Source: Uranotaenia lowii
Taxonomy: Eukaryota; Arthropoda; Insecta; Diptera; Culicidae
Length of the DNA: 64,000 nucleotides
Direction of reading: 5' to 3'
NCBI RefSeq assembly: GCF_029784155.1
Contig: NC_073692.1
Location: 158,687,582-158,751,581 of the forward strand
Both the position numbers and the translations under genes were made by a program. Each line of letters begins with the position of its first letter. Position 1 is the first letter of the stretch. Under the pieces are notes generated by a model. The model was not told where the DNA came from, searched no databases, and was given only the letters and a program-made list of their open reading frames with translations. Shown here in pieces: positions 34,419-46,120 of this stretch.

Positions 34419-34826
34419 TAACCATCAACCATCATATTAGTTTTTGTTATTTTTATATTTTTTTTTGTTTTTACCTTTATCTATTTTTAAGACAGCCTTA
34501 GTTTAATTTAGAATAACATTTTTTAACTTTTTTAATCTAGTAAATGTTTGTTTTGTTGTGGATCTCTTAAAAGGATATTTCATCCACTGAGATTCACATG
34601 TAACGTTATCACCATATTTATTCTCGTCCATTCTCTCGCAACTAGTTTTAAAAAATCATTGGTTCCCAGCATGAGTAGAGTTTTGTTCGCGTTTGTTATA
34701 ATTTTTGTGCTGTCGACATGCTGGGAACAGAAGCGTCCATTTCCAGGGAACTCAAATGAGTTTTTTGGTGTGGGGGAGTGTGGCGGGCAACTTAAAGGTA
34801 ATTAAAAAAAAAAAAAAAAAAAAAGG

Positions 34827-35274
34827 TTATTCAACTGGTGATGCTCTTCATGATATTGAACAAGCTTTTGACAGTGTTTGGCACAAAGGTTTAGTAGCTA
34901 AATTAGCTCGATTTGATTTTCCTGTATATCTCACCAAAATTATTCAAAATTATTTGATTAGCCGACCCTTACAATTTAGCTATCAAAATTCTTGCTCTGA
35001 AAGGACACCCATTAGAGCTGGTGTCCCTCAGGGTAGTATACTTGGGCCAATTTTATACAATATTTTCACTTCTGATCTTCCTAATGTGTCAGAAGGAAAA
35101 GGTAGAAGATTATTTGCTTATGATACTTTGCTTTCAGCCAAAGGTCGGAATTTACGGGTGGTACGCAGAAGATTGCAACGAAATTTGAATTCCTTTTTGA
35201 ATTACTTGAAAATGCGGAAAATTTCTCCTAACGCTTCCAAAACTCAACTTATTTTATTCCCTCACAAGCCATGA
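34827..35274 (+). pseudogene. Juan-like Jockey RT fragment, right part
   Basis: This is the continuation of the element interrupted at 29013. It reads YSTGDALHDIEQAFDSVWH (motif A, aspartate kept), then RAGVPQGSILGPILYNIFTS (motif B) and RRLFAYDTLLSAKGR. The catalytic FADD box has become FAYD, so the polymerase was dead whatever its interruption. The frame ends at ISPNASKTQLILFPHKP. Further Juan-type sequence (CDHVKYLGLTFDRNLILKN) is found at about 36580-36655 after intervening insertions. Confidence 0.8.
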
Positions 35275-35504
35275 GCTTAATTTTGAAACCCTATGAAAAT
35301 CATTCCATAGCTTTTAATAGGGTTTCATTAGTATCAAACATATTATAATCAACATTGGTAACTCTCAGCATGCTTCATATACTTCAGCAAGGACATGTAT
35401 ATCAGCACCACCTCCAGGAGAAAGTTCTTACTAGAAGGAAATTTCAAGCATTGAGGTACTGAGGAAACTCTGAACATTTTTTCCATCAACCGTGGGTTCG
35501 CGTC
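35275..35504. other. Degraded Juan-like sequence
   Basis: This stretch continues the dead Juan-like element but is too degenerate to translate. Confidence 0.35.
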
Positions 35505-35507
35505 TTA

Positions 35508-35723
35508 GGCCGATGACATAGTGAATACGATGCGATGCGATGCGGTGAATGCGATTCAATGCGGTGAACCACATTTGATGAAAATGTATGTGAATCGCTT
35601 AAACCTGACATACTCAACGCGGCTAAGCAGATGTCAATTTGTTCCGCCGCTCGAGTTCGCGTAGGCTGCGTCCGTAAATTTTCCACTGATTCGCATCGCA
35701 TCGCACTCACTATGTCATCGGCC
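35508..35723. mobile_element. PIF/Harbinger-like MITE, TSD TTA
   Basis: The TIR GGCCGATGACATAGTGA pairs with its inverse TCACTATGTCATCGGCC. The flanking TTA at 35505-35507 and 35724-35726 is the 3-bp duplication typical of PIF/Harbinger. A second copy lies at 43156-43350. The two share the interior words GATGAAAATGTATGTGAATC and CTTAAACCTGACATACTC. Confidence 0.75.
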
Positions 35724-35726
35724 TTA

Positions 35727-36500
35727 ACTACAAAAGTTCGTGTTTGAACTTGCATTTCTATGACCACGCAGAAAATGTTGTTTATGTTTTATTTTCAACA
35801 TAGGAATTTCAGCCTACTCCAACTTTTCTTCGTGTAGCAACGTATGTTGCTATGGTTCTCAATTTGTGTTGTTTTCTGCCGAATGGAAAAAAGGTCCCGA
35901 CTGACGGAGTATGCTAATAAATCTACAATTTGAGATTCTAATGTCAAATGAATTGGAACAATCATTGATGGAAATCTCACTGTTTGGACAGTACTGAATA
36001 TTTCATAAAAGAAATCATAAGAAGGCAACAACAATTTACTAAGACAATTGATCTTAAAATCTACTCTAAAATATTATTTGAGATTTATTGATGACCACAT
36101 CATTATTATTATTATCTGGAGCACGTTTTGTAAATGGAAATCAGCATTTCTCTAAAATGAATAAATTGGTGAAGGAAAAAATCCTTCGTGTAGAATTAGC
36201 TCTTTTCAATACTTTTCATTTAGGCACATCTGATTTTTTGAAAACTCCAAAACATGTTGAACCGATGAATAAAAATCATATTTTGAGTATAAAATTTATT
36301 AAAGAAGTCAACTTACTTATCATGAAAGATATTATGAAAAAAAATAGTAGATATACTTGTGTTGTATTTAGTATAATTGTCAGATCGGGACACAAAGTTT
36401 TGGTGATAATGAGCTTAACAGTTTTCGCCAGAAGCTTTTGAAATTTAGTCTAAGGCAACTTAGGTCTTCTAGATAGCATTTATTCATGTTCGTAAGAACT
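35727..36500. other. AT-rich stretch within the Juan-like remnant
   Basis: No recognisable coding homology. A 117-codon frame at 36088-36441 shows no domain I can name. Confidence 0.3.
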
Positions 36501-36825
36501 TTCCTCACATGGAGGCGCGTTTCATGTGTCCTTCAAGTTTCTTAGGAGTGAGGAATATTCCTACTATATTATATTTGTTAGAATGGTGTGATCATGTGAA
36601 ATACTTGGGACTCACGTTTGATAGGAATCTTATTTTAAAAAATCACATTGAAGATAATGTTCCAGAGATTATAAGCACACCTAATGTTAACGGTCATTTT
36701 GAATCGAATAGTTTTTTTTCTAATTCTACTGGCTGCGTCCTTTTGTTCAACATCAAAAATACTCTATTGTGTTGTAAGCCTACTTGGTTGAATGATTCAA
36801 CTGAATCAAAGCAATCGAAAGATTG
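36500..36825 (+). pseudogene. Juan-like Jockey RT, degraded thumb region
   Basis: The segment CDHVKYLGLTFDRNLILKN matches the YLGL thumb motif of Jockey-clade reverse transcriptases. It continues the broken element of 28600-35274. The rest of the frame has drifted. Confidence 0.6.
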
Positions 36826-37625
36826 AAATGAATAGTAAAAAAGTATAATATAAGGGCCCTCCCAACGGTTCAGGCGTAAATATTGGTTTTAAGTATACCA
36901 GTTTAAGCACAATTTGAAATTTTAGAATCGGCTAAAACACCCACTCCCCACCGGTGTAGGAGCAAATTTAAAACGGAAACACTTTCATTGCAGACACTCA
37001 ATAATTGAGAAGAAAAAACCCATTTTATTAGAAAAATTGCATAAGTTTTGAGTTTCACGATTAATTGTCTTAAAATTAATTCTACGAATATTCTTTTTGA
37101 CAGAACAATGATTTCAACTATTCTACCAGGATTACATTAATTTAAAAGCAAACATGACTACACAACGAGGAAAAAAGCTCAATTGAAACAATTCTTCAAT
37201 TAATTCAATCAAATTGTTTTGCATCAATGGAATAAGGTTTTGTTAAAATGAAATGAAAAAGCAATTTTTTTTTCAAGTTATTGCTGACATTGATAAAGGA
37301 AATGAGAAATGTTTATCCCAAAGTCAAAGGAAATTTTCCTTTGATTTGTCGACATTTTTGTTTGACAAAAACTTGTTTCACTATTTGTAAATTTATGTAT
37401 GGATACAGAAAAATATGCTGATATTGACGAAAACTCCGAGCAATCCATACGAACTAAAAATCTCTCAATATCTCAAATAAAACAAAAATTATAGAACAAA
37501 CAATAGACATTTATTTTACCTCATCGAAAAAGTATTAAAATTTTCTTTTCGTTTATTTTTTTCAAATTTTAAAACGCTGACTGGATTCACTTATTCGTCG
37601 AGCCCAAATGAAAACCTTTTTATTT
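36826..37625. other. AT-rich intron, no gene seen
   Basis: No supported feature. Confidence 0.35.
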
Positions 37626-37629
37626 AATT

Positions 37630-38060
37630 ATATTAAATCGAGAATAATGTGACATCTATTATTTATACTTGATATGGTTTTTATAAACATCTTTCCTCAA
37701 TTTATGTTACGTATAGGGTGGTTGAAGCGAAAAAAAAAACATTCAAATAATATCTCAAAAAGAAACTATTACACCCAATGTTACCCAAACATGTGTGAAA
37801 GAAATCATTGTTGGCTAAAATTTTCTCACCGTGAACTAAATCGGTCTGTCGTATATTTTGAAATCCTGTTCCAAATTTGCATGAATTTGGAACAAAGGCG
37901 TATAACTGTTGGGAATTTCGAAATCGATAACTGTGCTAAAACAGCAATATACGACACCGGTGCCAGCCGAAATGTTTTAGCGTGGTCGAAAACCGTGTTT
38001 TGCATCTACCGTTGGGACCGCCCTAAGGGAGGGAAACGATACAAATTCATCAATCGAAAA
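37630..38060. repeat. Dispersed repeat, copy 1 (second copy at 58165-58960)
   Basis: It shares ACACCCAATGTTACCCAAAC, GGCTAAAATTTTCTCACCGT, CCTGTTCCAAATTTGCATGA and ACCGTTGGGACCG with 58165-58960. Copy 2 carries an extra block of about 380 bp. The family is unknown to me, and no transposase is evident. Confidence 0.6.
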
Positions 38061-38920
38061 TGCTCACTGAAAAAGATAGTAAGTTGCTATCGAAATACCG
38101 GTATATGAACTTTCCATTAACCGTGGTTAAATTAAAAGGAATCTTTCGATGGCATTGATTTAATCCAAAAATCATTCAGTTTTTGATAACATTTCAAAAT
38201 GCGGGGTCTTACTCCGAAGAAGAGAAAAAGTTTCGTGCACAAGTGCTGTACTGTGAGTGGGAAATTGGCCAAAGAAGTGGTTTAAAGCGTTGAAGCGGTA
38301 TGAACATTGTACATTTGAAGATGAACCCGAGTAGTGGTTGAAAATCTGGTCGTGAAAGTCCTGCTACGACAAAAACGCAGGGATGCCTACAAACAAATAC
38401 CATCGACTTCCGTTCGAATTGTGGCTAAAAAAGTCGGGACCTCGACGTCTAACGTGATGCGTGCTAAAGAGCGACTTGGGCTCAAGACGTACCGGAAGCA
38501 GGAAAACCCCAAAAGAAATCCAAATCAAGCCGCTTCTGTCAAACCAAGAGCCCGGAAACTGTATGATTCAATATCTTGCAAAAGATCTGGGTACATTATC
38601 ATGGACGATGAAACGTATGTAAAATTGAACTATAAAACCCTTCGTGGGCCACAATACTTCACTGTACGCAAGGACAAAGATATCCCCGAAACGAAGAAGA
38701 CCATTATCACCGAAAAATTTGGCAAGAAGGTGGTGGTGTGGCAGGCAAATTGCTAGTGCGGCAAAATATCTAGCCCGTGCGTCACCAATGAACACCCAGA
38801 ACTATATAAAGGAATGCGTCTATCAGAAGTGTTTATTGCCGATGATCAAGCAGCATAATAGACCCGTCATATTTTGGCACGATTTGGCATCATGTCATAA
38901 CGCCAAAGACACACTAGGGT

Positions 38921-39541
38921 GTTTTTTTTCTTTTTTTTTTTTAATTGTTTATTTAAGTCTTAAGTTCGTTTTTACAATAATTCCATATTTCCTACTCTTC
39001 ATGTCTAGCAAACTGATACCACTGCTGACTTAGCTCAAACAACACAAATTAAAAGTGAACCAACAAATATTTAATTCGGTTCAAAATTCTTTAACAAACC
39101 ATCTTCTTTTGTTCCACCTTACATCTCTTATTTCTTTTTTAAAAATGTACAAATCGGGTTCTTTTACCCTCAAGTTGTAAGAAATTGCTTTTGCCGCCAA
39201 CCACAATGAAGCCTTGGATTTTTTGGACTTCCCTGATACCGGATGGAACAAAATTTCCTCCAAGTCATGACATTTAATATTGCACTCATTTTTAACGATA
39301 GATGTGCACCAGTCCCATATAACTTTTGTTTTTGGACAAATTTTTATTTTATGCTCATTCGTGTCTGTTAGATTACATGACTCACAACTAATGTTAGCAA
39401 GATTACCAATATTGTACTGTTTCAATTGATTTTTGTTCGGGATCAAGTCGTTTAGAAAAGTAAAAATTATTGCACGGTCTTTGATATGAGATTGTTTTAA
39501 AATTAATGTTTTCCCATATGATGTTCCAAGGGGTTTATAAA
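38921..39541 (-). mobile_element. 5'-truncated LINE 3' end with 67-bp target duplication
   Basis: On the minus strand a coding tail ends with poly(A) (poly(T) at 38922-38942 on the plus strand). The frame holds CESCNLTDTNEHKIKICPKT, the C-terminal zinc-knuckle pattern (C-x2-C, H, C) of CR1/I/Jockey-type polymerases, and then VIWDWC. The flanks 38854-38920 and 39542-39608 are the same 67 bp of the host transposase, with three mismatches. That is a long target-site duplication. Confidence 0.75.
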
Positions 39542-39744
39542 CATAACAGACCCGTCATATTTTGGCACGATTTGGCATCATATCATAACGCCAAAGAAAC
39601 ACTAGGGTATTTCAAAAACCAAAACGTCTGTTTTGTTCCAAAAAAAACATGAATCCGCCAAATTGCCACGAGGCACGGCCAATCGAAACTTTTCGAGTTT
39701 TGACCAAAGCAGAGCTACGAAAATACATAAAACCAGCTGATGAC

Positions 39745-40102
39745 CAAGGTTGCCGAAATCACTGAAAAATCTGTAATTTCATAGAATTTTGAACAAATTT
39801 TCATCACAGAATCTGTGTCACAGAACACAGAATTTTTAAATTTTTAATGGATTTCCGAAATTATAATTTTTTTGGACAGTATCAAATTTAGATTTCTTAC
39901 TTTGAATTGGAAAAGTATGATAAGATTGGTAACGGTAATTGATTTTGCCCAACTAAAATGTGTGAAAGACCCAATTTCTCATGAATTTTCTTGGAAATTC
40001 AAGGAAAAAGTATCACAGAATTTCATCACAGAATTTTTGGGCAAAATCACAGAAAGTCAGAATTATTTTTTTCAAAAACACAGAATTTTTTTCGCAACCT
40101 TG
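39745..40102. mobile_element. hAT MITE, 358 bp, TSD CTGATGAC
   Basis: The ends CAAGGTTGCCGAAATCAC and, inverted, CAAGGTTGCGAAAAAAATTC bracket the element. The perfect 8-bp duplication CTGATGAC lies at 39737-39744 and 40103-40110. It interrupts the ITmD37E transposase after IKPADD. It is the uninterrupted sister of the MITE at 7768-10943. The internal word TCACAGAATT is repeated. Confidence 0.88.
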
Positions 40103-42504
40103 CTGATGACATCGGAAAATTGAAAAAGGATTGGCCTAAAGTGGTGGGTAATGCAACTGTGCAGAAGCTTATGAGTCATGTTCGAGCAGGCGCGGTCCTA
40201 TGGGGGGGTGATCGGGGTGATCACCCCCCCCCCCAAGTGGCAAAAAACCGTTACGAAATACTCGCAAACGCTGGATTTTATATAAAAACTAAGAACTTTT
40301 CCTAGCCCGAGCAGACTTTTATGGCAAAATTATAGCAAATTTTGCTATCACGCCCTGAGAGCCAAGTTTGCTCTCATTTTGCTTGACATAAGGTGGTACA
40401 CAGCAAAAATGAGAGCATAAGTTTTCATACTTGGTTAGCAAAGTGATACCAAATTTTGCTAAAACTGAGACCATAACTACACCTTATTTTTCGACAGCTT
40501 GGAGAGCAAAATGATGCTTATTCAAGGCATCAATAGAATTTCCTTTACAGCAAAATTTGACATCAATATGCCCTCAAAACATCCGAAATATGAGGAATCG
40601 ATTGGGCCTCAAAACAAGTAAAAATTGGTATCATTTTGCCAATCATGAATGCAAGTTGTTGCTCTGCTTTGTACCACCTGAAAACAAGCAAAATATAAGC
40701 GAAATTGATTTCAAGGCGTGATAGCAAAATTTGTCGTTATTTTGCCCAATAGCTTTTTCTCAGAAATATTGTCTAAGGTCAATCGAAATCTAAATTTATT
40801 TCTTCTTTCGAGATCAATACTGAATATAATTTCGCCTTTTCTTATGCAACTATCAGTTAAAATAAAATAGATCAACTAACTGGACTCAGTGATAGATACA
40901 CAACAAAAAACGCCTTAATGTATACTATTCTTTATTTTAATTTATGAATTGGAATTGGAATTAAAGAATGTATGTTGTTTTCTTTTTTCCGGGATTTTCA
41001 TCCTCGCGGATATTAAAGAATGTAGCAAGTATGTGTACAATCTTATGTCCAGCAGAATAGGAGCAAATTTTACTCTCAAGCCGCGATAGCAAAGCAATCT
41101 ATAATTTTGCCCTTAAAGTATGCTCAGGATCCACTGAGAAAGAAATTTAGAAATTCATCGACAAAAGCATATTATTCATTAAAATGTTAAAAGCTGGGAA
41201 CAAGTGAAGACGCTGGCCCCGGATCGTCAACAGTAGAGGTCTTCTACCACGGTCTCATGCGCCGGAGAATCGACGTGGGACGTTAATAATTTAAGTAAAC
41301 TTTCATAGCAACATGGATTCTTCAACTTAGTACACTGCAATGAATTGCAGGTTTCAAGGCTTGGAGAATGATTCATTTTGACCACACAAAATTTTCATCG
41401 AACGGTTTCGTGTATGTTGAATGTTGAGGGATGAATGACTTGAAGAAATAAAAATCAACCAAATAAATGAAAAAAAAATTTTGAAAGTTGAATTCAGAAT
41501 ATAAAAATATATTCTAAGCCAGAAAGCGATCATTTATTCGCTTTCTCATTTTTCATTACGGGTATGCATTGTATGAATATCGCCTAAAACTAGGCAACTA
41601 CCAACACCCACCTACAAGAAGCATTTTAAAACAGTAGCATATACAGACTTCTTTCGATTTTGGCAACACGCCCGTAATTTTTATGTTGTCAAACTTGAAT
41701 GTTGAACCCCTCTCCCCCTCCCCCTCTCATTCGAAATTTCCAAAAAAACCCGAAGGGGGGATTTAAAAAATTTAAAAAAGCTATTTTTTAAGAATGTGGC
41801 AACAAACGCTTTGCTCCTCGACGATTCATTAAAAATAACGCCTAGTCTTGAAGGGGTTCAAATAAGAAGCAAAATACATTTTCTCGATCATTTGAGCAGG
41901 AACTACTTATTTAAGTGGTTGATAACATTTCGTCAGCAAAAACGATTATGTGATTCAATTCAGTTATTGCATGCTACCAAAATCATTCTGCAATGCTACC
42001 AAATCATCACTATGATCAATAGTTTGGACACGAGAAAAAAAGAAAAAAAAAAGTTATTATACAAATGTCTGTTCAGTGGTATGATTATATGGATTGTTTA
42101 TTTTCCTTTTACGAAACATGGATATGTTATAAACCAGGCATAAACAGTGGCATGCATGCATGCAAGTTCAAATTTTATCAAAAAAACAGGCTATGTTTAT
42201 TAACTGAACTTTGACATTTGAAAGCAATTGTAGGTTTTAAATCCAACGTTTTGTTTTAGTATTTTTTTTCCTGAATTAAAGCAATGCCAATGACATAAAA
42301 AATCCTGCTTCTAAACAGTGATTTTACCAAATGTTCTTCAAATCAAACAAGCTTGCAGCATTTACTAAAGATTATATTACTTTTACTTTGCAGAAACAAT
42401 ATTAAAATAAAATTAAAGTTTTAACTTATGGACATAATATATTCCAAACTAATTTAAAAGTTTCTTATCTAACCAAGCAAAAATAAAAAAAAACATACAC
42501 TTAC

Positions 42505-42837
42505 TTCGACTTTCCGATCTTTCGGACATAATCAGAAACATGCATTCGAACTGGCTATGACAATCTCGTCTGGCAACTGGTGCAGGTACGTTAAATTGTT
42601 CCGGTGGACCATTAAATGAAACATCGCTTGGACACCAAAGGAAATGTCTGCAATCATTAGAATCAAAATTATAACGTTTATCAGAAGGAATAAAAAAAAT
42701 CACTTACCAGCGCCACCAGTAAATCCACGTCCGGAAGTCAGCACCTCAGTTTTGGATCTTCCGGACGCTTTCTTTGTTAACACAAATTCGGTTTCACTAA
42801 TCCGTGTTTTTCCGTTTCCGAAGTTCGCCATCTCCAT
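42505..42837 (-). CDS. Putative two-exon gene fragment of unknown function inside the 4.2-kb element
   Basis: On the minus strand an ATG at 42835-42837 opens MEMANFGNGKTRISETEF and continues to TSGRGFTGGAG. A strong donor, GCTG|GTAAGTG, follows at 42707. A 60-bp AT-rich intron ends in GATTGCAG at 42648. The second exon (42505-42647) runs to another strong donor, CGAA|GTAAGTG. In the spliced frame it gives DISFGVQAMFHL and stops before the exon end, at 81 residues in all. A different frame stays open over exon 2 (PSDVSFNGPPEQFNVP). The patch is GC-richer than its surroundings. It may be a captured host-gene fragment or a remnant of the element's own gene. I do not recognise it. Confidence 0.3.
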
Positions 42838-43155
42838 CTGCGTGTACAGTTACAACCGGGATGAGTCCAAGCGGCTGTTCAAGTGATTTAGCTCCGGAAG
42901 GGCCAGATGTGGGTTTTTACCTACTTGTTAATCCACGTACAAACCAAATGCGGGATTCATTTCTCGAAGCACTTGCGCGAACAGGTGCGAACAACATTTC
43001 GAAACAAAACAAAAATTAAACACAAATGCAACAACTGTCAATTTTTGTTTGTTTTTCTGCACGCTGATGAATTTGAACTCAAAATAAAGACAATAAGCTT
43101 TGCAGTGGTAAATAATCAAAATAAGTCAAAAATATCGTGCACAGAGTATGCACAG

Positions 43156-43350
43156 GGCCGATGACATAGTGAGTGCGATGTAATGCGATGCGGCGAATGC
43201 GATTAAATGCGGTGAATCACATTTGATGAAAATGTATGTGAATCGCTTAAACCTGACATACTCAACGCGGCAAAGCAGTTTTTAATTTGTTCTGCCATCT
43301 GAGTTCGCATTGACTGCGTCCGTAAATTCGCACTCAATATGTTATCGGCC
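43156..43350. mobile_element. PIF/Harbinger-like MITE, second copy
   Basis: It begins GGCCGATGACATAGTGA and ends TATGTTATCGGCC. The interior matches the copy at 35508-35723. The flanking TTA duplication is not preserved here. Confidence 0.7.
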
Positions 43351-44689
43351 TAAAACTTTACTACACACTGCGATATGAATGCAATTTGTTCAATCGCGAC
43401 TATGAAATATTGCATGAAAACTAAATCACTTCTAAGGCAAGGGACATTATTAGAAGCAATGTTTAAACACAGAAAAAAGGTACACTTAGTATGGAAATTT
43501 TAGTTAAAAATTATTTGGAGATTTAACATCAAAAGTTAAATTATTTTATACATTGTGAAACTTTCTGTTATGTACATACTTGTTTAACATACGTTACATT
43601 GATTTGAAAAGTATAATTTTAAATGACATGATATTTATCGGTATTGACTTGAACAAACAATTCCTAATAAAAAATCATTTCTGCGAGAAGCTGAGTTGTA
43701 ACAATTCTCTTCTAATATTTTTGGAACAAATATTTTTTTGACAACATTTAAATCTTGAATGCATGACTATTTTAAATGAGAATAGCAATTATAAAGTCAG
43801 TGAAATAATAATATTGTAATTCGTATAACACAACTGAGCAGGTATAAAGCCGTTTTTATGTCTTACAAAAGTAATGGTCCATAAAAGGTGAAAAATAACT
43901 GTTGAGATTGTTGATTTCTTTCAGCACGATCTTCAAAACATTTTTCATTGCAGAAAAATGTTTGAGATTAAAAATTTCTTCAATATCTCACACATATATT
44001 GAAATATCGTAATTAAGATACCAAGGGCTCGTTTCTTTAAATCTCAAAAATACTTTTCGTGTTTCCGAGATGTTTGAATTTCAATTAGTGTTGTTATAAA
44101 TAAATGAAGAACACTGCTAACACTGTAAAAGAAAAGCACATTATTTTGCTGAAATTTTGCTATTTCAGGTAATTCGAAAAAAAACCAAATTTTACGATCG
44201 ACATTTGATAATGCTGTCAACTCCTAAATCTTAATTTTTATTTAATTCTTCCAAAACTTTATTTTTACTGACTTTAAATCTTTTAGTAAATGACAGCCTA
44301 ATGATGCCTAGTTTTGCTCTCATATATACATCAACAGCTCATAATGCTATCATTTTGCTCTTGGTACCTCTTTTTGCACTCTGTTTGCTGTCAAATAGAA
44401 ATAATTGAAAGCTTAGTGATGCCAATTTTTGCTATCGTCAATAAATGAAAAGCAAATGGTGCTATCATTATGCTGTTGATACCTTATTTTGCTCTCGATT
44501 TGCTTTCGATTTGGGCATCAAGGTCTGCTCGGGAGTAACTGTACTTTCGAATTCTCAAATTTTTCCACTCCGTGGGGGTGTCCACCAAACTAAAACAGCT
44601 GTAACTTGCAATTCCCTGGAACGAATTTTACCAAATAACTTTTGTAGTACCTCAACAGCGTTGAATTAGAATTTGCTGAACGTATACGC

Positions 44690-45130
44690 TACCGACCATA
44701 AGTTTGGGATCACCCCCTCAAAAACAAAAAAAATTGTTTGGTCATATCTCAGTCATCTTATGACATATTGCATTTCTTTCGATCTCATTCTAAAGTCGAT
44801 GATCAAAGCCTTTTTCGTATGTTTTTGGAAAAACTTATATGTTAACCTAATATGACTAAAACTTGACTTAAAAGTGGAAAATTTCCAAAAAATCGCACTT
44901 TATATTTCTTCCCGATCAGTTCAGAGTTGGGTGGACAAAATTTAAAAATTCGAATTGCATTTGAATCTTTTTTCATAAATGTCAAAACAAACATTTTTTT
45001 AAAATTTTGTGCTAGAAATTTACAAAGTGCGAACAGATAAAATAGCTACAGTAATCGATCAAAAGTTTGGGCTCACCCCTCGGTATGGTGTATCGGCAAA
45101 AAGTTTGGGATCATGCGAAACATGCAATTT
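44690..45130. repeat. Tc1-like terminal-region fragment
   Basis: Direct repeats of AAGTTTGGGATCA-type words lie at about 44700, 45067 (AAAGTTTGGGCTCACC) and 45103. They resemble the terminal and subterminal repeats of Tc1-like transposons. No inverted partner end or transposase is seen, so it is likely a truncated non-autonomous copy. Confidence 0.4.
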
Positions 45131-45785
45131 AATTTCATGCGTATCCCTGTCATCAAACGACGTAGCGCTAAACTGACAAGTTGTATTTAATGAGTGGTTT
45201 TCGCTTTTTGGGTATTTAGTAAAAAAATTTTTTTCAGTCTTACTTCGTTAAAACTTTAGCTGTAGTTTGATCATTTTTTGATAATGTTCACCAAATAGCC
45301 GATATGTTCAATAAATATCTGCAAACTTGTTTCGAACATAACTTTATTATGGCAGATCGATTTGTCTCCATGTTTGATGGATAAACATATCTCGATCCTT
45401 TTTAGAAGTAAAAAAAGACTTGAGCTTTGAATGCTAAATTGCCTTTGGGGTCGTTCAGATACCACGTGGGCAGAAAAATGAGATTTTTACCCCCTTCTCC
45501 CTCTCCGTGCACAAGTGTTGACAATTGGCAACCCCTACCCCCCTCCACCTGGACAGATTCGATTTTTGTTGCCTACATCTAAATCAAAATTTCCATTTGA
45601 TTTATTTTTAATTGCAAGCTCCGATTTTTACAGAATGCATCTCAATTTGAGATTCTCTTAAGTCATATTTTTTTCTGAATTAAAGTTATCGAAACTGTAT
45701 AGACAATTTTAACAAGAAAGATACATTACAATTTCAATTTTTTTTTAAATTTCTTATTTTGGAACGTTTTTGGAAAAAGAAATAA
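45131..45785. other. AT-rich stretch with a C-rich repeat fragment
   Basis: The words GTCGTTCAGATACCACGTGG and CCCCCTTCTCCCTC near 45432-45500 look like one end of a repeat, but I cannot find its partner. Confidence 0.3.
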
Positions 45786-46120
45786 GTCCTTATTGTATTT
45801 GCCTCGACGCAACAAAAATGATCGATTTTGATTTATTGATATAAAACGATTCTTCATAACTCAAACTGTATTTGGTAATTTTTCAGATATTTAGAATTGT
45901 AGTTCACATACCTTTTCATTTGAAAAAGAAATTAAAATTTTAGATAAATATATGTAAAATGGCCAAACCCATGAAAACTAAAAAATGTGTTTTCTCAAAA
46001 TAAGTTTCTTTTTTTTTTAAATAAATCATTTATTTTTCATATCAAGGCTTATTTACTGTGATACTTAACGTATTTTATTAGCATTTATGCACTTATACCC
46101 ATTTGGCTCGAAGGGCCTCT
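45786..46120. repeat. Degraded copy of the TGAGGCCCT MITE
   Basis: Shared words with 20396-20653 include AAACGATTCTTCATA, AAAATGGCCAAAC, GTGTTTTCTCAAAATAA and the right end TTTGGCTCGAAGGGCCTC. About 75 bp of AT-rich sequence interrupts it near 46005-46085. Confidence 0.6.

Larger units (their letters stand above)
29014..34822 (+). mobile_element. Full-length CR1/Jockey-group non-LTR retrotransposon, both ORFs intact
   Basis: A 5.8-kb LINE is inserted in a Juan-like element between SEG and YST codons. It has a 1.4-kb 5' untranslated region, ORF1 (30403-31479), ORF2 (31542-34418), a 3' untranslated region of about 0.4 kb and a poly(A) run of about 20. The flanking AAGG (29010-29013 and 34823-34826) may be a short target duplication, partly masked by the A tail. 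Both ORFs are uninterrupted with all catalytic motifs present, so this is likely the youngest autonomous element in the window. Confidence 0.85.
40306..44533. mobile_element. 4.2-kb TIR element with subterminal GCTATCATTTTGC arrays
   Basis: The perfect 11-bp ends CCCGAGCAGAC (40306) and GTCTGCTCGGG (44523-44533) bracket the element. Just inside both ends (about 40330-40750 and 44280-44510) are many degenerate copies, in both orientations, of words like TTTTGCTATCA, TTTTGCTCTC and GCAAAATGATGC. Such subterminal arrays are typical transposase-binding regions. No target duplication could be fixed, and the superfamily is unknown. It holds the MITE at 43156-43350 and the putative exons at 42505-42837. 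Confidence 0.55.
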
